64,000 bases of DNA from Thermoactinospora rubra (GTDB lineage Bacteria > Actinomycetota > Actinomycetes > Streptosporangiales > Streptosporangiaceae), in NCBI RefSeq assembly GCF_002093975.1, contig NZ_MSZZ01000050.1, positions 1 to 64,000 of the forward strand. Direction: 5' to 3'. Within the stretch, counting starts at the first letter, position 1. Each line of letters begins with the position of its first letter. The notes beneath the pieces were generated by a model, which was given only the letters and a program-made list of their open reading frames with translations, was not told where the DNA came from and did no database searches. Shown here one piece after another: positions 1 through 8,099 of the stretch. The translations under genes were made by a program, and so were the position numbers.

Positions 1-44
1 GGCACAGGCTGAATCCCCGGCATTCATGCCGGGGAGCACGTCAA
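1..44 (+). mobile_element. Right end of an IS200/IS605-family (TnpB) element
   Basis: Positions 14-35 form a perfect 9-bp stem with a 4-nt TTCA loop (TCCCCGGCA/TGCCGGGGA), followed by AGCACGTCAA ending at 44. A subterminal hairpin preceded by GAAT and followed by a short tail ending in TCAA is the usual form of IS605/IS1341 right ends, which also make up the 3' scaffold of the TnpB omega RNA. Right after it, the reading frame of a TROVE-domain protein starts in mid-domain with no start codon, so the element appears inserted in that gene. The transposase/TnpB part lies left of the window. A plain intrinsic terminator is the alternative, but it would not explain the beheaded gene. Confidence 0.7.
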
Positions 45-1292
45 TACAAGAACCTGGGCGGCAAGCCCACGTCCCGCGGCACGGCCCCGCGCGTGGGCCG
101 CTCGCTGCGCACCGCGCTCGGCTCGTGGTTCCTGGCCGGTGACGCCGACAGTGTGGCGTTCAAGGCGTGCAAGGCGATGCGGCGCAAGACCCCGCAGGGC
201 GAGGACTTCAGCCTGCGGGACGTGCTGCGCATCGCCCACCCGGTCGCCGACACCGAGCAGCGCAAGACGCTGCTCGGGTGGATCGCCGGCAACGTCGCCG
301 ACGAGCAGGCGCGCGAGCAACTGCCGTCGGTGGACGCCTTCCTGACGGCCAAGGCGGTCACCAACGCCGACGAGGCGGTCCGCGTGGTGACCGAGCGGCG
401 GGTGCCGTGGGAGTTCCTGCCCGACGCGATGCTGCGCGAGCCGCAGGTGTGGGACGCGCTCGTCGACACGGTCGGCATGACCGCGCTCCTGCGCAACCTC
501 GCGCGCATGACCCGGATCGGCACCCTCAGGCCGATGGCCGACGCGACCCGCCGCGCGGTCGCCCGGCTCACCGACCGGGAGGCGATCCTGCGTGCCAGGA
601 TCCACCCGATGGACGCCTGGCTCGCGCTGCGCGTGTACGGCTCGGGCCGCTCCCAGCCCAACCCGCGCGCCGAGGCCCAGGCCTGGACCCCGGTCCCGGC
701 CGTCCTCGACGCGCTCGAGGAGGCCTACGAGCTGTCCTTCGGCGCGGTCGAGCCCACGGGGAGGCGGCTGCTGGTGGCCGTCGACTCCAGCGGCTCCATG
801 GCGTACGCGACCGTCTACTCCGGCGGCTCGCGGCTCGGCACCGCCTACGAGGTCGGCTGCGCCATGGCCGTCATGCTCGCGCGCATCGAGCGCGGCAACG
901 TCCACGTCATCGACGTCGACACCGCCGTCCACCCCTCGAAGGTGACCCCGCGCACCAACATGCGCGAGATCGCGGCCTGGCGGCCCTCCGGCGGCGGCAC
1001 CGACCTGGCGCTGCCGTTCACCTGGGCGCAGCGTGAGGGCCTGGACGTCGACGGCATCGTGGTGTTCACCGACAGCGAGACCTGGGCGGGTCGCGCTCAC
1101 CCGGCCCAGGCGCTGGCGGCCTACCGCCGTACGGTCAACCCGGACACCCGCGTCGTGGTCGCCGCGATGACCCCGGTCGGCTACTCGATCGGCGACCCGC
1201 GCGACCCCGGCGTCCTGAACGTCGCGGGCCTGGACGCCGGTCTGCCCCTAGTGGTCAACGGGTTCGTCCGCGCGGCGGCTACTCGCCGGTGA
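45..1292 (+). pseudogene. TROVE/Ro60-like RNA-binding protein, 5' part cut off by insertion
   Basis: The protein covers the C-terminal half of the TROVE HEAT-like ring and the whole vWA domain of Ro60/Rsr proteins, which bind Y RNA and misfolded small RNAs. The region GRSLRTALGSWF matches the Ro60 segment before the DLLRLSH motif; LLRNLARMTR, ARIHPMDAWLAL and the MIDAS motif DSSGSM follow, then GGGTD and FTDSETWAG. Full-length relatives run to about 500 residues. Here the frame is open from 45 without ATG, and the first credible start is a GTG at 93, so roughly the first 130-150 residues are missing. The upstream sequence is the hairpin end of an IS605-type element, so the gene is most likely disrupted. 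The 3' end overlaps the convergent DinB-like gene by 14 bp. Confidence 0.8.
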
Positions 1293-1779
1293 CGCCGTCG
1301 ATACGTTCGCGCAGCAGGTCGGCGTGGCCGTTGTGGCGGGCGTACTCCTCGATCATGTGGACGAGGATCCAGCGGTGCGTGCAGTCCTGGCCGTTGCGGT
1401 CGCCCACGGCGTCGAGGGGCTTGGCGGCCGAGATGGCGCGGGCCCGCTCGATCTCCTCCCGCCACGTGGCGAACGCCTCCTCGACCGAGGCGGTGTCGAC
1501 CTCGTTGAAGTCGGCGTCGTTGTCGCGGTCCTTGCCCCAGAGCTTGTGGACGTCCTCGCCGTTCAGCACCCGGCGGAACCAGGAGCGCTCGACGTGCGCC
1601 ATGTGCCTGACCAGGCCGAGCAGGGACAGGCTCGACGGCGGGGCGGACCGCGTGCGCAGCTGCTCGTCCGACAGGCCGGCGCATTTGACGGCGAGGGTGG
1701 CGCGGTGCCATTCGAGCCAGTTGGTGAGCACGGTCCGCTCGTCTCCGGTCAAGGGCGGCGGGGTGCGGGTGTCTGTCAC
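1279..1779 (-). CDS. DinB-like DUF664 family protein
   Basis: A 166-residue protein of the DinB/YfiT-like four-helix-bundle superfamily (DUF664 branch), typically mycothiol- or bacillithiol-dependent metal-binding enzymes of unknown substrate. Visible family marks are LTNWLEWHRATL near the N-terminus, the helix LSLLGLVRHMAHVERSWF carrying the first histidine pair, and RWILVHMIEEYARHNGHADLLRE near the C-terminus with the remaining metal-binding histidines. The start is GTG with AAGG upstream. It converges on the TROVE gene and overlaps its end. Mycothiol-transferase activity is possible from the family but cannot be shown here. Confidence 0.82.
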   Translation of the reverse strand: MTDTRTPPPLTGDERTVLTNWLEWHRATLAVKCAGLSDEQLRTRSAPPSSLSLLGLVRHMAHVERSWFRRVLNGEDVHKLWGKDRDNDADFNEVDTASVEEAFATWREEIERARAISAAKPLDAVGDRNGQDCTHRWILVHMIEEYARHNGHADLLRERIDGVTGE

Positions 1780-1832
1780 GGGCGCCTACCTTATCGCCTG
1801 CCTTGATCTGGATGTCCGCTAAATTCCCTGGC

Positions 1833-2201
1833 ATGGTAGACAAGCAAGATGATCCGGTTCGGGAGGCGATCAATCGGGAGATGCGCCTCCTCGACCCGGC
1901 GGTCCGGTCCTCGGCGGAGCTCATGGGAGAGCTTCTGGATCCCGAGTTCACCGAGATCGGAGCGTCGGGGCGCCTGTGGGACCGGTCGTCCATCATCGCG
2001 GCCGTCACTCAGGACGCCGATCCGGATGCGGCGCCCATTGCCGTCGGCGACATGGCGGGCAGGCTCCTCGCCCCCGGCGTCGTTCATTTGACGTACGTCT
2101 CCGACGGCAATGGCCGGCGGGCGCGGCGAAGCTCCATCTGGCGGCACACGGAGCGGGGCTGGCTGATTTACTTCCATCAGGGAACGCCGAGCTCGTCCTG
2201 A
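1833..2201 (+). CDS. NTF2-like / DUF4440 domain protein
   Basis: A 122-residue soluble protein from ATG 1833; an upstream in-frame TTG at 1803 is less likely. The pattern (helix with EINREM-type charged start, LLDPEFTEIGASGRLWDR, then alternating strands ending in SSIWRHTERGWLIYFHQGT) is that of DUF4440/SnoaL-like cone folds that bind or isomerise small molecules. No catalytic residues can be assigned. It stands alone between divergent and convergent genes. A strong stem-loop region follows the stop codon. Confidence 0.7.
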   Translation: MVDKQDDPVREAINREMRLLDPAVRSSAELMGELLDPEFTEIGASGRLWDRSSIIAAVTQDADPDAAPIAVGDMAGRLLAPGVVHLTYVSDGNGRRARRSSIWRHTERGWLIYFHQGTPSSS

Positions 2202-2206
2202 GCGAT

Positions 2207-2259
2207 GACCCCTCGGCTCTGGAGAGGGGTCTCCCGGTGCGGGCGTCGCGCACCGGGAG
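2207..2259. terminator. Nested stem-loops between convergent genes
   Basis: Two adjacent perfect stems, 2207-2214/2224-2231 (8 bp, GACCCCTC) and 2231-2240/2250-2259 (10 bp, CTCCCGGTGC, 9-nt loop), lie between two converging stop codons. A longer-range 10-bp pairing also exists (2185-2194 with 2257-2266). There is no T-tract. Position and stem strength suggest a bidirectional terminator. Confidence 0.6.
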
Positions 2260-2279
2260 CTCGGCGACGAGGTCAGGCT

Positions 2280-2735
2280 CTAACAGCCCCGAATAACCCC
2301 GGTGGGCCGATCGAAGACCTCGATGGGGAAGCCCAGCAGCCGGACGTCGAGGAGCGTGGCCTTACCCCAGTAGATTCTCTTGCCGCTGACCGAGTTGCAC
2401 GGCACGGACGCCTGGACGTATGTGGTGCCTTTGAAGTTGTACAGCGTCTTGTGCTGCTGGGCCAGGTTGTAGTTCCGCAGCCACCCTTTCTTGAACAGGG
2501 TCGCATCGATGCGGATCGAGTGCCTCTTGTTGCAGGTCACGGTGGTACGCGCCCAGAGGCGTCCGCCCCAGACGAAGGCCGAGGCCACAATGGGGCAGTC
2601 GTTCTTCGTGTTGCCGAGCGCCACGAGCGGCGCGGTGGCGGCCGGCGTCTGGGCGGACGCCACGTGGGTCGTGCCGAGCAGCGCGCCTGTCATGGCGAGC
2701 CCGGTGATAGCGGTCTTGGCGAGGTGCATGTTCAT
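2280..2735 (-). CDS. Small secreted protein of unknown function
   Basis: The start is placed at ATG 2735 (or ATG 2729), giving about 150 residues with a classical signal peptide: a short basic start, the hydrophobic run ITGLAMTGALLG, and a likely cleavage after the A-S-A sequence near residue 28. The mature part has cysteines in NDCPIV, VTCNK, VPCNS and a terminal GC, so one or two disulfides are possible. It is rich in W, Y and basic residues. I do not recognise the family. Longer in-frame extensions upstream are arginine-rich and carry no ribosome site. Confidence 0.65.
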   Translation of the reverse strand: MNMHLAKTAITGLAMTGALLGTTHVASAQTPAATAPLVALGNTKNDCPIVASAFVWGGRLWARTTVTCNKRHSIRIDATLFKKGWLRNYNLAQQHKTLYNFKGTTYVQASVPCNSVSGKRIYWGKATLLDVRLLGFPIEVFDRPTGVIRGC

Positions 2736-2918
2736 GATGAAGGCGGCGGGCCTGTTCGTCCGGCTGCGTTTGCCCGGCCCGCTCTCCCGCCGTCGGGCAT
2801 TCGCACGTGTCGCCATTCTCGAAAACCGCTTTCGCCTGCTCCGCGGAAAAATACTCACTTAGCGTTCTCTGTCGCCTTCGATATCGCGTGAAGAAAAAAA
2901 TCGTGGGCAGCACTGAAT

Positions 2919-2945
2919 CCCGCCGCCGGCGAATCCGGCGGCGGG
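2919..2945 (-). terminator. Terminator of the OmpA-domain lipoprotein gene
   Basis: Perfect 11-bp stem CCCGCCGCCGG/CCGGCGGCGGG (2919-2929/2935-2945) with a 5-nt loop, just 14 bp past the stop of the leftward gene. On the minus strand a run of seven T follows about 20 nt further on. Good intrinsic terminator candidate. Confidence 0.75.
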
Positions 2946-2959
2946 TCGGCGGCCGTCAC

Positions 2960-4513
2960 TCAATCGCGGATGGGAATTCCGGGAATGCGGCCGAATTCTC
3001 CGGCGTCGAAGGTGACGCTGGTGACGTTCGCGGGCGGTGCGGGCACGTACATGAATCCCCTGTTGGTGGTGCCGGGTTCGAGGCGGAAATGGGCGCGGCC
3101 GGGATCGACGAAGGCGTCCTCGTAGTCGTTGGCCTTGTCCGGCCCGACGCGGACGCCCCGGTAGAGGCGGCCGGTGGCCGGATCCAGCACGCCGAAGGAG
3201 CCGAACGTGCCGCCCGTCGCGCCGGGATAGGCGAACATCCAGCTGACGTGGGACGGCCCGAGGTTGGTGATGTCGAAGACGGCGACCAGGTAGCGGCCGT
3301 CGCGGTAGAACGGCTTGACGTCGATCCGGCGGCGGTTGTCGGCGAAGTCCGCTTCACGGCTGGCCACGGTCTCGCCGTCCCGCTCCCTGAAGCGCGCGGC
3401 CCGGCCGTACTCCGTGGGCGCGGGCGTGCCGCCCGGCTGCCTGAGCCGGTAGGAGATCTCGACCCTGCGGTTGCGCCGGCGGGCTTGGGCGTCGTCGGCT
3501 CCGCCCTCCTTGGCCACCGGCTCGGTCTCGCCCTTGCCCTCCGTCTGATACTGGTGGCCGGTTCCCAGACGGGCCTGGAGCTGGGCGTGTACGGCTCGCG
3601 CGCGCCGCAGGGACAGATCGGCGTTGTAGTCGTGGCTGCCCTTGCCGTCGGTGTGCCCCTCGATGTGGACGGGCGAGGCGGCCTCCTGCCGCATGGCGCC
3701 GGCCAGGTCGTCCAGCTCGGCCTTGGCCTTGGCGGTGAGCCGGTCGGAGTCGAAGGCGAACAGGACGTCGGTGCGCAGGGCGATCGTCTTGTCCGAGCTG
3801 CCGGTGACGGTGGTGGACTCGGGGTCCTCGACGACGTCGTACAGATCGTGCACCTCGCCCCGGGGCTGCCCCTGCGGCTGGAAGACGGGCCAGGCGGGCG
3901 TGCCCAGCGGGCCGGGCGTGGTTCCCGGGGGCGCGTCGGCCACCGGAACCCCGGTGAACTCCCCGGCCGTGCCGGGACTGACCACGGTGAGGGTCGTGAC
4001 GTGCGCGGGCACCGGCGGGAAGTGGAGCACCGCCTCGTAGCGCACGCCGGGCTCGGAGGCGGACGCCTGGCTGCCCACGGTCGTCTCGGTGTCGTCGTAC
4101 AGGGGGTAGTACAGCTTGCGGCCCACCGGATCGACCAGCATGAAGTGCAGGTTGGCCCGGCCGGCCACCCCGGCCACGCCGAAGCTGGGAACGGTGGCCT
4201 GCTCGGCCAGAGACGTGACGAAGAACCGCAGAACCGACTTGTCCGGATGTCGTTCCACGTGCTGGATCTCCAGCCGCGCGTGGCTGCCGAACCCGAACCA
4301 GCCCTCCTTGACCATCGCCGGCTGCCGGGGCGTCGCATCGGACGCGCCCGGCCGCGTGACGGGAGCCTGCGGGGTGCCCGGCGGCTGGGGAGACGACGCG
4401 GACGCCGGGGGCGACGGGGGCGAGGCCAGAGGTACGGCACAGCCGGCCACGGCCACCGACGCGGCGGCGAGCGCCCCGGTCCATCGGCGAGGCCGGCACG
4501 ACTTGACGGTCAT
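2960..4513 (-). CDS. OmpA-family C-terminal domain lipoprotein
   Basis: A 517-residue protein from ATG 4513. The N-terminus is a lipoprotein signal with lipobox VAGC (Cys25), then a Pro/Ser-rich linker. A beta-rich region resembling DUF4352/Ig-like extracellular domains spans about 60-230, then comes an OmpA-like peptidoglycan-binding domain (about 270-390: LFAFDSDRLTAKAKAELDDL, then HIEGHTDGKGS and LRRARAVHAQL). A second copy of the beta-rich type makes up the C-terminus, with FDITNLGPSHVSW echoing the first part. OmpA domains bind meso-diaminopimelate in the wall; in an actinomycete the protein would be membrane-anchored and wall-bound. Longer upstream starts lack a ribosome site and would bury the signal. 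Confidence 0.82.
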   Translation of the reverse strand: MTVKSCRPRRWTGALAAASVAVAGCAVPLASPPSPPASASSPQPPGTPQAPVTRPGASDATPRQPAMVKEGWFGFGSHARLEIQHVERHPDKSVLRFFVTSLAEQATVPSFGVAGVAGRANLHFMLVDPVGRKLYYPLYDDTETTVGSQASASEPGVRYEAVLHFPPVPAHVTTLTVVSPGTAGEFTGVPVADAPPGTTPGPLGTPAWPVFQPQGQPRGEVHDLYDVVEDPESTTVTGSSDKTIALRTDVLFAFDSDRLTAKAKAELDDLAGAMRQEAASPVHIEGHTDGKGSHDYNADLSLRRARAVHAQLQARLGTGHQYQTEGKGETEPVAKEGGADDAQARRRNRRVEISYRLRQPGGTPAPTEYGRAARFRERDGETVASREADFADNRRRIDVKPFYRDGRYLVAVFDITNLGPSHVSWMFAYPGATGGTFGSFGVLDPATGRLYRGVRVGPDKANDYEDAFVDPGRAHFRLEPGTTNRGFMYVPAPPANVTSVTFDAGEFGRIPGIPIRD

Positions 4514-4787
4514 GACGGCACCCGAGCCGCCACGCCCGTCCCAGCGACGCCGCTGTGGTGATCGACGGAGTAGCCGCCTTCCTTCTTGGCGTTGAGCATT
4601 TCCCCATGCTCGCCGCCCGGCCCGGACGCCGTCTTTGCCTCGGGTGCACGGTGCTTGGCCGTCAGCGCACGCGAACCGCTCCGGCGAGCGTGCGCGCGTC
4701 GACAGGCATCGTGCACTCACCGTCAAGGACACCTCGCCATGCGTTGGCCATGCTCGTCACGACCGCAGGCATGATGGAAGGACAGGC

Positions 4788-5348
4788 ATGACCGAGCACG
4801 CATCCCCTCCGGCCGGCCCGCAGGGCTGGGCGCTGACCAGGTTGATCAAACTCCACGATGCCCTGCGCGGGGACATGGCCTTGCTGAGAAGTGTGGGCGC
4901 CGCGGTCGCCGGCGGCGACGACGAGACGGCCGCGGCCGCGTTGCGGGAACTCGCCGTCCGCCGGCCCGACTGGACACTGCGGAAATTCTGCGCGTCCTTC
5001 TGCGACTTCGTGCACGGGCACCACTCCGTGGAGGACGAGGTGATGTTCCCCATGCTGCTGCAGCACGGCGGGGACGACACCGCCCGGCTGGCCCAGGTGA
5101 TCGAGAAGCTCAGGGCCGACCACGAGGTCATCGCCGGGCATCTGGCCGAGATCGAGCAGGCGATCGCCGACGGCACGGCGGACCCGTTCCGCGCCTCCTC
5201 CGTGCTCGCGGCCATCGACCGCCTGGCCGGCGAGCTCGACGAGCATCTCGCCTACGAGGAGACACAGCTGGCCGCGGCACTCAACGCCTTCTCCATGGTG
5301 GTGTCCGAGGACGACATCCCCGAACCGCCGCCCGACCACCTGCCGTGA
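4788..5348 (+). CDS. Hemerythrin HHE-domain protein
   Basis: A 186-residue cytoplasmic four-helix protein; ATG 4788 follows a good GGAAGG box. The diiron ligand pattern is visible: LIKLHDALRGDM (His), FVHGHHSVEDEVMFP (His-x-x-x-Glu plus neighbours), LRADHEVIAGH, and LDEHLAYEETQL (His-x-x-x-Glu). Such proteins bind O2 or NO, or sense redox. The gene stands alone and is divergent from the OmpA lipoprotein across a 274-bp intergenic region in which no clear operator was seen. Confidence 0.88.
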   Translation: MTEHASPPAGPQGWALTRLIKLHDALRGDMALLRSVGAAVAGGDDETAAAALRELAVRRPDWTLRKFCASFCDFVHGHHSVEDEVMFPMLLQHGGDDTARLAQVIEKLRADHEVIAGHLAEIEQAIADGTADPFRASSVLAAIDRLAGELDEHLAYEETQLAAALNAFSMVVSEDDIPEPPPDHLP

Positions 5349-5417
5349 GGGCCGCTGCACGCCCCTGCCGCCACGGCGGCTCGAAACCGGGCGCGCACTG
5401 TGCGCCGCGGGCCGCCG

Positions 5418-6455
5418 TCAGGCTCGGCGTGGGCCTTGACGCCGCTCGATGCCCGCCTGTTGCTTCCCTGCTTGCTCCTCGGCCTGTTCCTCGGCTTGCT
5501 CTCCGGCTTGTTCCTCGGCGCATTTGAGCCGATAAGCGCCCGGCGGCAAGCCGTACGCCTGCCGGAAAGCCGTGCTGAACCGGGCGGGATCCGTGAAACC
5601 CCACCGCGACCCGATCGCGTGGACCGGGACCTCGGCCAGGACCGGGTCGGCCAGGTCCAGGCGGCACCGCTCCAGCCGGCGGGTGCGGATGAGCCCGGCG
5701 AGGGTCGTGGGCTGGTCCTCGAACAGCCGGTGGAGGTAGCGCAGGGACACGTGGTGCGCGTTCGCGATCGTCCTGGGCGACAGGGCCGGATCCTTCAGGT
5801 TCTCCTCCACGTACGCCCGGATGCGCAACAGCAGGCTGTGCCGGCGCGGCTGCGGCGGTGCGGCGGCGGGCGGCGTGGACGCGGGCGCGAACGCGGCGAG
5901 GGTCAGGTCGAGCAGCGCGGAGCCCACCCCGGCCGCGGCGGCGCCGAACCGGGTGGGGTCCTCGGCGACCTGGCGCACCATGGCGTACAGCAGCGCGCCG
6001 GCGCCGTCCCGGCCCGACACCACGACGCCGGACAGGTCCGCGCCCCCGCCGGCGAAGGGCAGCAGCGCGCACGGGAAGACGAGCGACACCTGGTGATGCG
6101 CCGCGCCGGCCACGCGGGTCGGACGCGACAGGTCGACGAAGGCCAGATCGCCGGGGCGCACCTGGATCTGCCGGTCGCCCTGCTCCACCACCGGGTGCCC
6201 GCGGATCTGCACGTGGATGCTGCACACCCGCGGACCCGACCGGCGGATCAACGCGCGGTCGCGCACCGCCTCGCTGCCGGGAGCGGCGATGTCGACGAAG
6301 GTGACCACGCCGAAGTCGACGGTCCTGATCCGCCCGGCGTGGCCGTTCTCGTCACGGGGACGCAGCTCGAACGGGGCAACCGCCTCCCGCGTCCGCCCGG
6401 CCGCGGGAGCTCCTTCGCGCGGGCGCGGAGTCCGGCCTTGCGATGGATGGTCCAC
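5418..6455 (-). CDS. AraC-family regulator with AraC-like ligand domain
   Basis: A 345-residue regulator. The chosen start is GTG 6455, which has AGGAG five bases ahead; that box overlaps the stop codon of the upstream TetR gene, so the two are translationally linked. The N-terminal half resembles AraC_binding_2 (FGVVTFVDIAAPGSEAVRD, RPGDLAFVDLSRP). The C-terminal AraC HTH begins at LLLRIRAYVEENLKDPALSPRTIA and continues through the second helix-turn-helix WGFTDPARFSTAFRQAYG. Past the HTH is an odd Glu/Gln/Ala tail with repeated EEQA units, encoded by a short degenerate tandem repeat at about 5457-5520. It is probably co-transcribed with the TetR gene. Confidence 0.86.
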   Translation of the reverse strand: MDHPSQGRTPRPREGAPAAGRTREAVAPFELRPRDENGHAGRIRTVDFGVVTFVDIAAPGSEAVRDRALIRRSGPRVCSIHVQIRGHPVVEQGDRQIQVRPGDLAFVDLSRPTRVAGAAHHQVSLVFPCALLPFAGGGADLSGVVVSGRDGAGALLYAMVRQVAEDPTRFGAAAAGVGSALLDLTLAAFAPASTPPAAAPPQPRRHSLLLRIRAYVEENLKDPALSPRTIANAHHVSLRYLHRLFEDQPTTLAGLIRTRRLERCRLDLADPVLAEVPVHAIGSRWGFTDPARFSTAFRQAYGLPPGAYRLKCAEEQAGEQAEEQAEEQAGKQQAGIERRQGPRRA

Positions 6456-6463
6456 CGTTGCTC

Positions 6464-7117
6464 CTAACCGCCCGTCCCGTCCGGCTCCAACAGCGCCGCG
6501 AGCGCCTGCTCGGTCAGCCAGCGCTCGGCGTCGTCCCACGACCAGCCGCGCTCGGTCACCAGCAGCTGCCACGACCGGTGGCCGAACAGGAACCACAGGA
6601 TGTCGGTCGCCCGCTCCACCGGCAGGCCGCGCTTGAGAGCTCCCAGCTCGTGGAGCCGGTCGGCGGTGTGCGCCAGCGTCTCGACGTAGATGCGGTCGGA
6701 CCGCGCCTTCGTGGCGGCGGCGGTCTCGTCCAGGGTCGCGGCGGTGAACACGACCTGGATGAGGTCGTGGTAGCGCTCGTTGTCCGTGCGGGTGCCGTGC
6801 GCGGTGAGCTCGACGACCTCGGACGGTGTGGTGCTCCGCCTGATCCCGGCCAGTGTCGTGTCGACGATCGGGTCCCGGATGGCCTCCTCCACGATGGTCG
6901 CCAGGATGGCCGACTTGCCTCCCGCGCTGGCGTATACGGTGGGCACGGCGACCGAGGCCTCCTGCGCGATGTCGTTGACGGTGACCCGGCCGTAGCCGCG
7001 CTCCACGAACAGGCGCGTCGCCGCGGCGAGAATCGCCGCGCGCGTGTCCGACGCCGCCTGGGAACGGCGCGGCGACCGGTACGGCCGGCCGGTGCCGGCC
7101 GGAGACCCTGGATCCAT
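6464..7117 (-). CDS. TetR-family transcriptional regulator
   Basis: A 217-residue repressor with an N-terminal TetR HTH (TRAAILAAATRLFVERGYGRVTVNDIA, then VPTVYASAGGKSAIL) and an all-helical ligand domain. The extra basic start (PYRSPRRSQ) is common in the family. It is followed at 8 bp by the AraC-type gene, forming a two-regulator operon. An AT-rich, nearly palindromic repeat pair lies 15-55 bp upstream and is the likely self-operator. The ligand and targets are unknown. Confidence 0.88.
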   Translation of the reverse strand: MDPGSPAGTGRPYRSPRRSQAASDTRAAILAAATRLFVERGYGRVTVNDIAQEASVAVPTVYASAGGKSAILATIVEEAIRDPIVDTTLAGIRRSTTPSEVVELTAHGTRTDNERYHDLIQVVFTAATLDETAAATKARSDRIYVETLAHTADRLHELGALKRGLPVERATDILWFLFGHRSWQLLVTERGWSWDDAERWLTEQALAALLEPDGTGG

Positions 7118-7131
7118 GCGTCCCCTCGTCC

Positions 7132-7172
7132 GAATATAGGCTTGCTATGGTGAATATAGCTAGCCTATATCG
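7132..7172. promoter_or_regulatory. Likely TetR operator/promoter (two ATATAG repeats)
   Basis: In otherwise GC-rich DNA, 7133-7149 (ATATAGGCTTGCTATGG) and, inverted, 7153-7170 (AATATAGCTAGCCTATAT) share the core ATATAGGCTAGCTAT. The second copy is itself nearly palindromic (TATAG-CTAG-C-CTATA). The position just upstream of the TetR start suggests autoregulation. Confidence 0.65.
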
Positions 7173-7331
7173 CTGGAGACTGTTGGACCGAGGAGACGAC
7201 CGGCGGCGCCGGACGGCGAGGTGAGTAATTTTCCGTAGAACCTCCGGAGACCGGCTCGGAGGCTGGCGTTACGTGCGAATGCCCGAAGCGGGGAAACGGG
7301 CCGGGCAGACGCAGTCGGACAGGCCCGCCGC

Positions 7332-7769
7332 ATGATCATGAACCTTCGCACCGTCAGATCACTGGCCACACGGTTCCTCGCTACGATGGCGCTCCTGGCC
7401 GCGGTCCTGGCGCTGGCGCCGGCCCAGCCGAGCCAGGCGGCCGGCGCCCGAGTACGGGTCAACTGCGGCATCGTGACGTGCTCGATCTACTACAGCAAGA
7501 GCGCGACGGCGGCCATGAACCGCTCGATCGACTACCTCGGGTTCGACCCGGCCAAGGCCATAGCGGGCCTGTGCGGGTTCGCCGACAGGGCTGCGGAGGC
7601 CTGCAAGGAACTGGCGCTGGCGCACGCCGGTTCGTCGGGGATCGCCAACATCAGGGCGGCCGTCAAGCGCGGCGGCTGCCTCGTGGCCCGCGTCAATCCC
7701 TACTCGGCGATCACGGGCTTCGGCTTCTACGGCAACGTCCCGTTGAGCAATCCGTACTGCGAGCCCTGA
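7332..7769 (+). CDS. Small secreted Cys-rich protein, unknown family
   Basis: A 145-residue protein with a signal peptide (basic MIMNLRTVRSLATRF, a hydrophobic stretch rich in Ala/Leu, cleavage near QAA-GA at about 37). The mature part has six cysteines (NCGIVTCSIYY, LCGFAD, EACKEL, GGCLV, YCEP), consistent with three disulfides. The layout loosely recalls small secreted toxins or inhibitors of actinomycetes, but I cannot name a family. The start is ATG 7332 or ATG 7338. It stands alone. Confidence 0.7.
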   Translation: MIMNLRTVRSLATRFLATMALLAAVLALAPAQPSQAAGARVRVNCGIVTCSIYYSKSATAAMNRSIDYLGFDPAKAIAGLCGFADRAAEACKELALAHAGSSGIANIRAAVKRGGCLVARVNPYSAITGFGFYGNVPLSNPYCEP

Positions 7770-7841
7770 GACGCACGCGGCCCCGGTCTTCCCCTGGTGG
7801 AGCGCTGGCAGGTCCTTCCGTGGAGAGTCGCGGGGCAGTCA

Positions 7842-8099
7842 TCATCCCTTCCGCGTCGCGCCGAGGTGACGCAGGGCGAGCAGGCCGCCGACGCCCGGGA
7901 CGAGGGCGCGCCAGAGCACGCCGGTCGCGCCCTGCGCCATCGACGCGGCGGCGACGACGGTCAGGTAGGCCATGCCGTGCAGCGGGCCGGCGACGCTCGT
8001 GATCGTCCTGGCGTGGACCGTGAGCAGGTTGGCGAGCAGGATCGCGAGGGAGATCGCCTCGACGGCGCCCGCCGTTCGCAGGACGCGCGTCGCCGTCAC
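7842..8099 (-). CDS. Small integral membrane protein, DUF3817-like
   Basis: About 85 residues from GTG 8099, with GGGAG ahead and a start overlapping the stop of the preceding gene (GTGA), so translation is coupled. Three hydrophobic helices are visible (AGAVEAISLAILLANLLTV, SVAGPLHGMAYLTVVAA, GVLWRALVPGVGGLLAL). The LRTAGAVEAIS...GPLHG pattern resembles DUF3817 membrane proteins. It belongs to the MarR-controlled group upstream. Confidence 0.72.
   Translation of the reverse strand: MTATRVLRTAGAVEAISLAILLANLLTVHARTITSVAGPLHGMAYLTVVAAASMAQGATGVLWRALVPGVGGLLALRHLGATRKG

Noticed and set aside
14..35. Ordinary rho-independent terminator at the window start
   Set aside because: No T run, and the following gene is cut in mid-domain; the AGCACGTCAA tail fits an IS605 right end better.
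2807..4561. Long plus-strand frame opposite the OmpA lipoprotein gene
   Set aside because: Low-complexity Gly/Arg/Val-rich text with no domain, mirror of a gene with clear motifs.
7160..7471. Minus-strand 103-codon frame opposite the secreted protein
   Set aside because: No ribosome site or recognisable family and it overlaps a signal-peptide gene.
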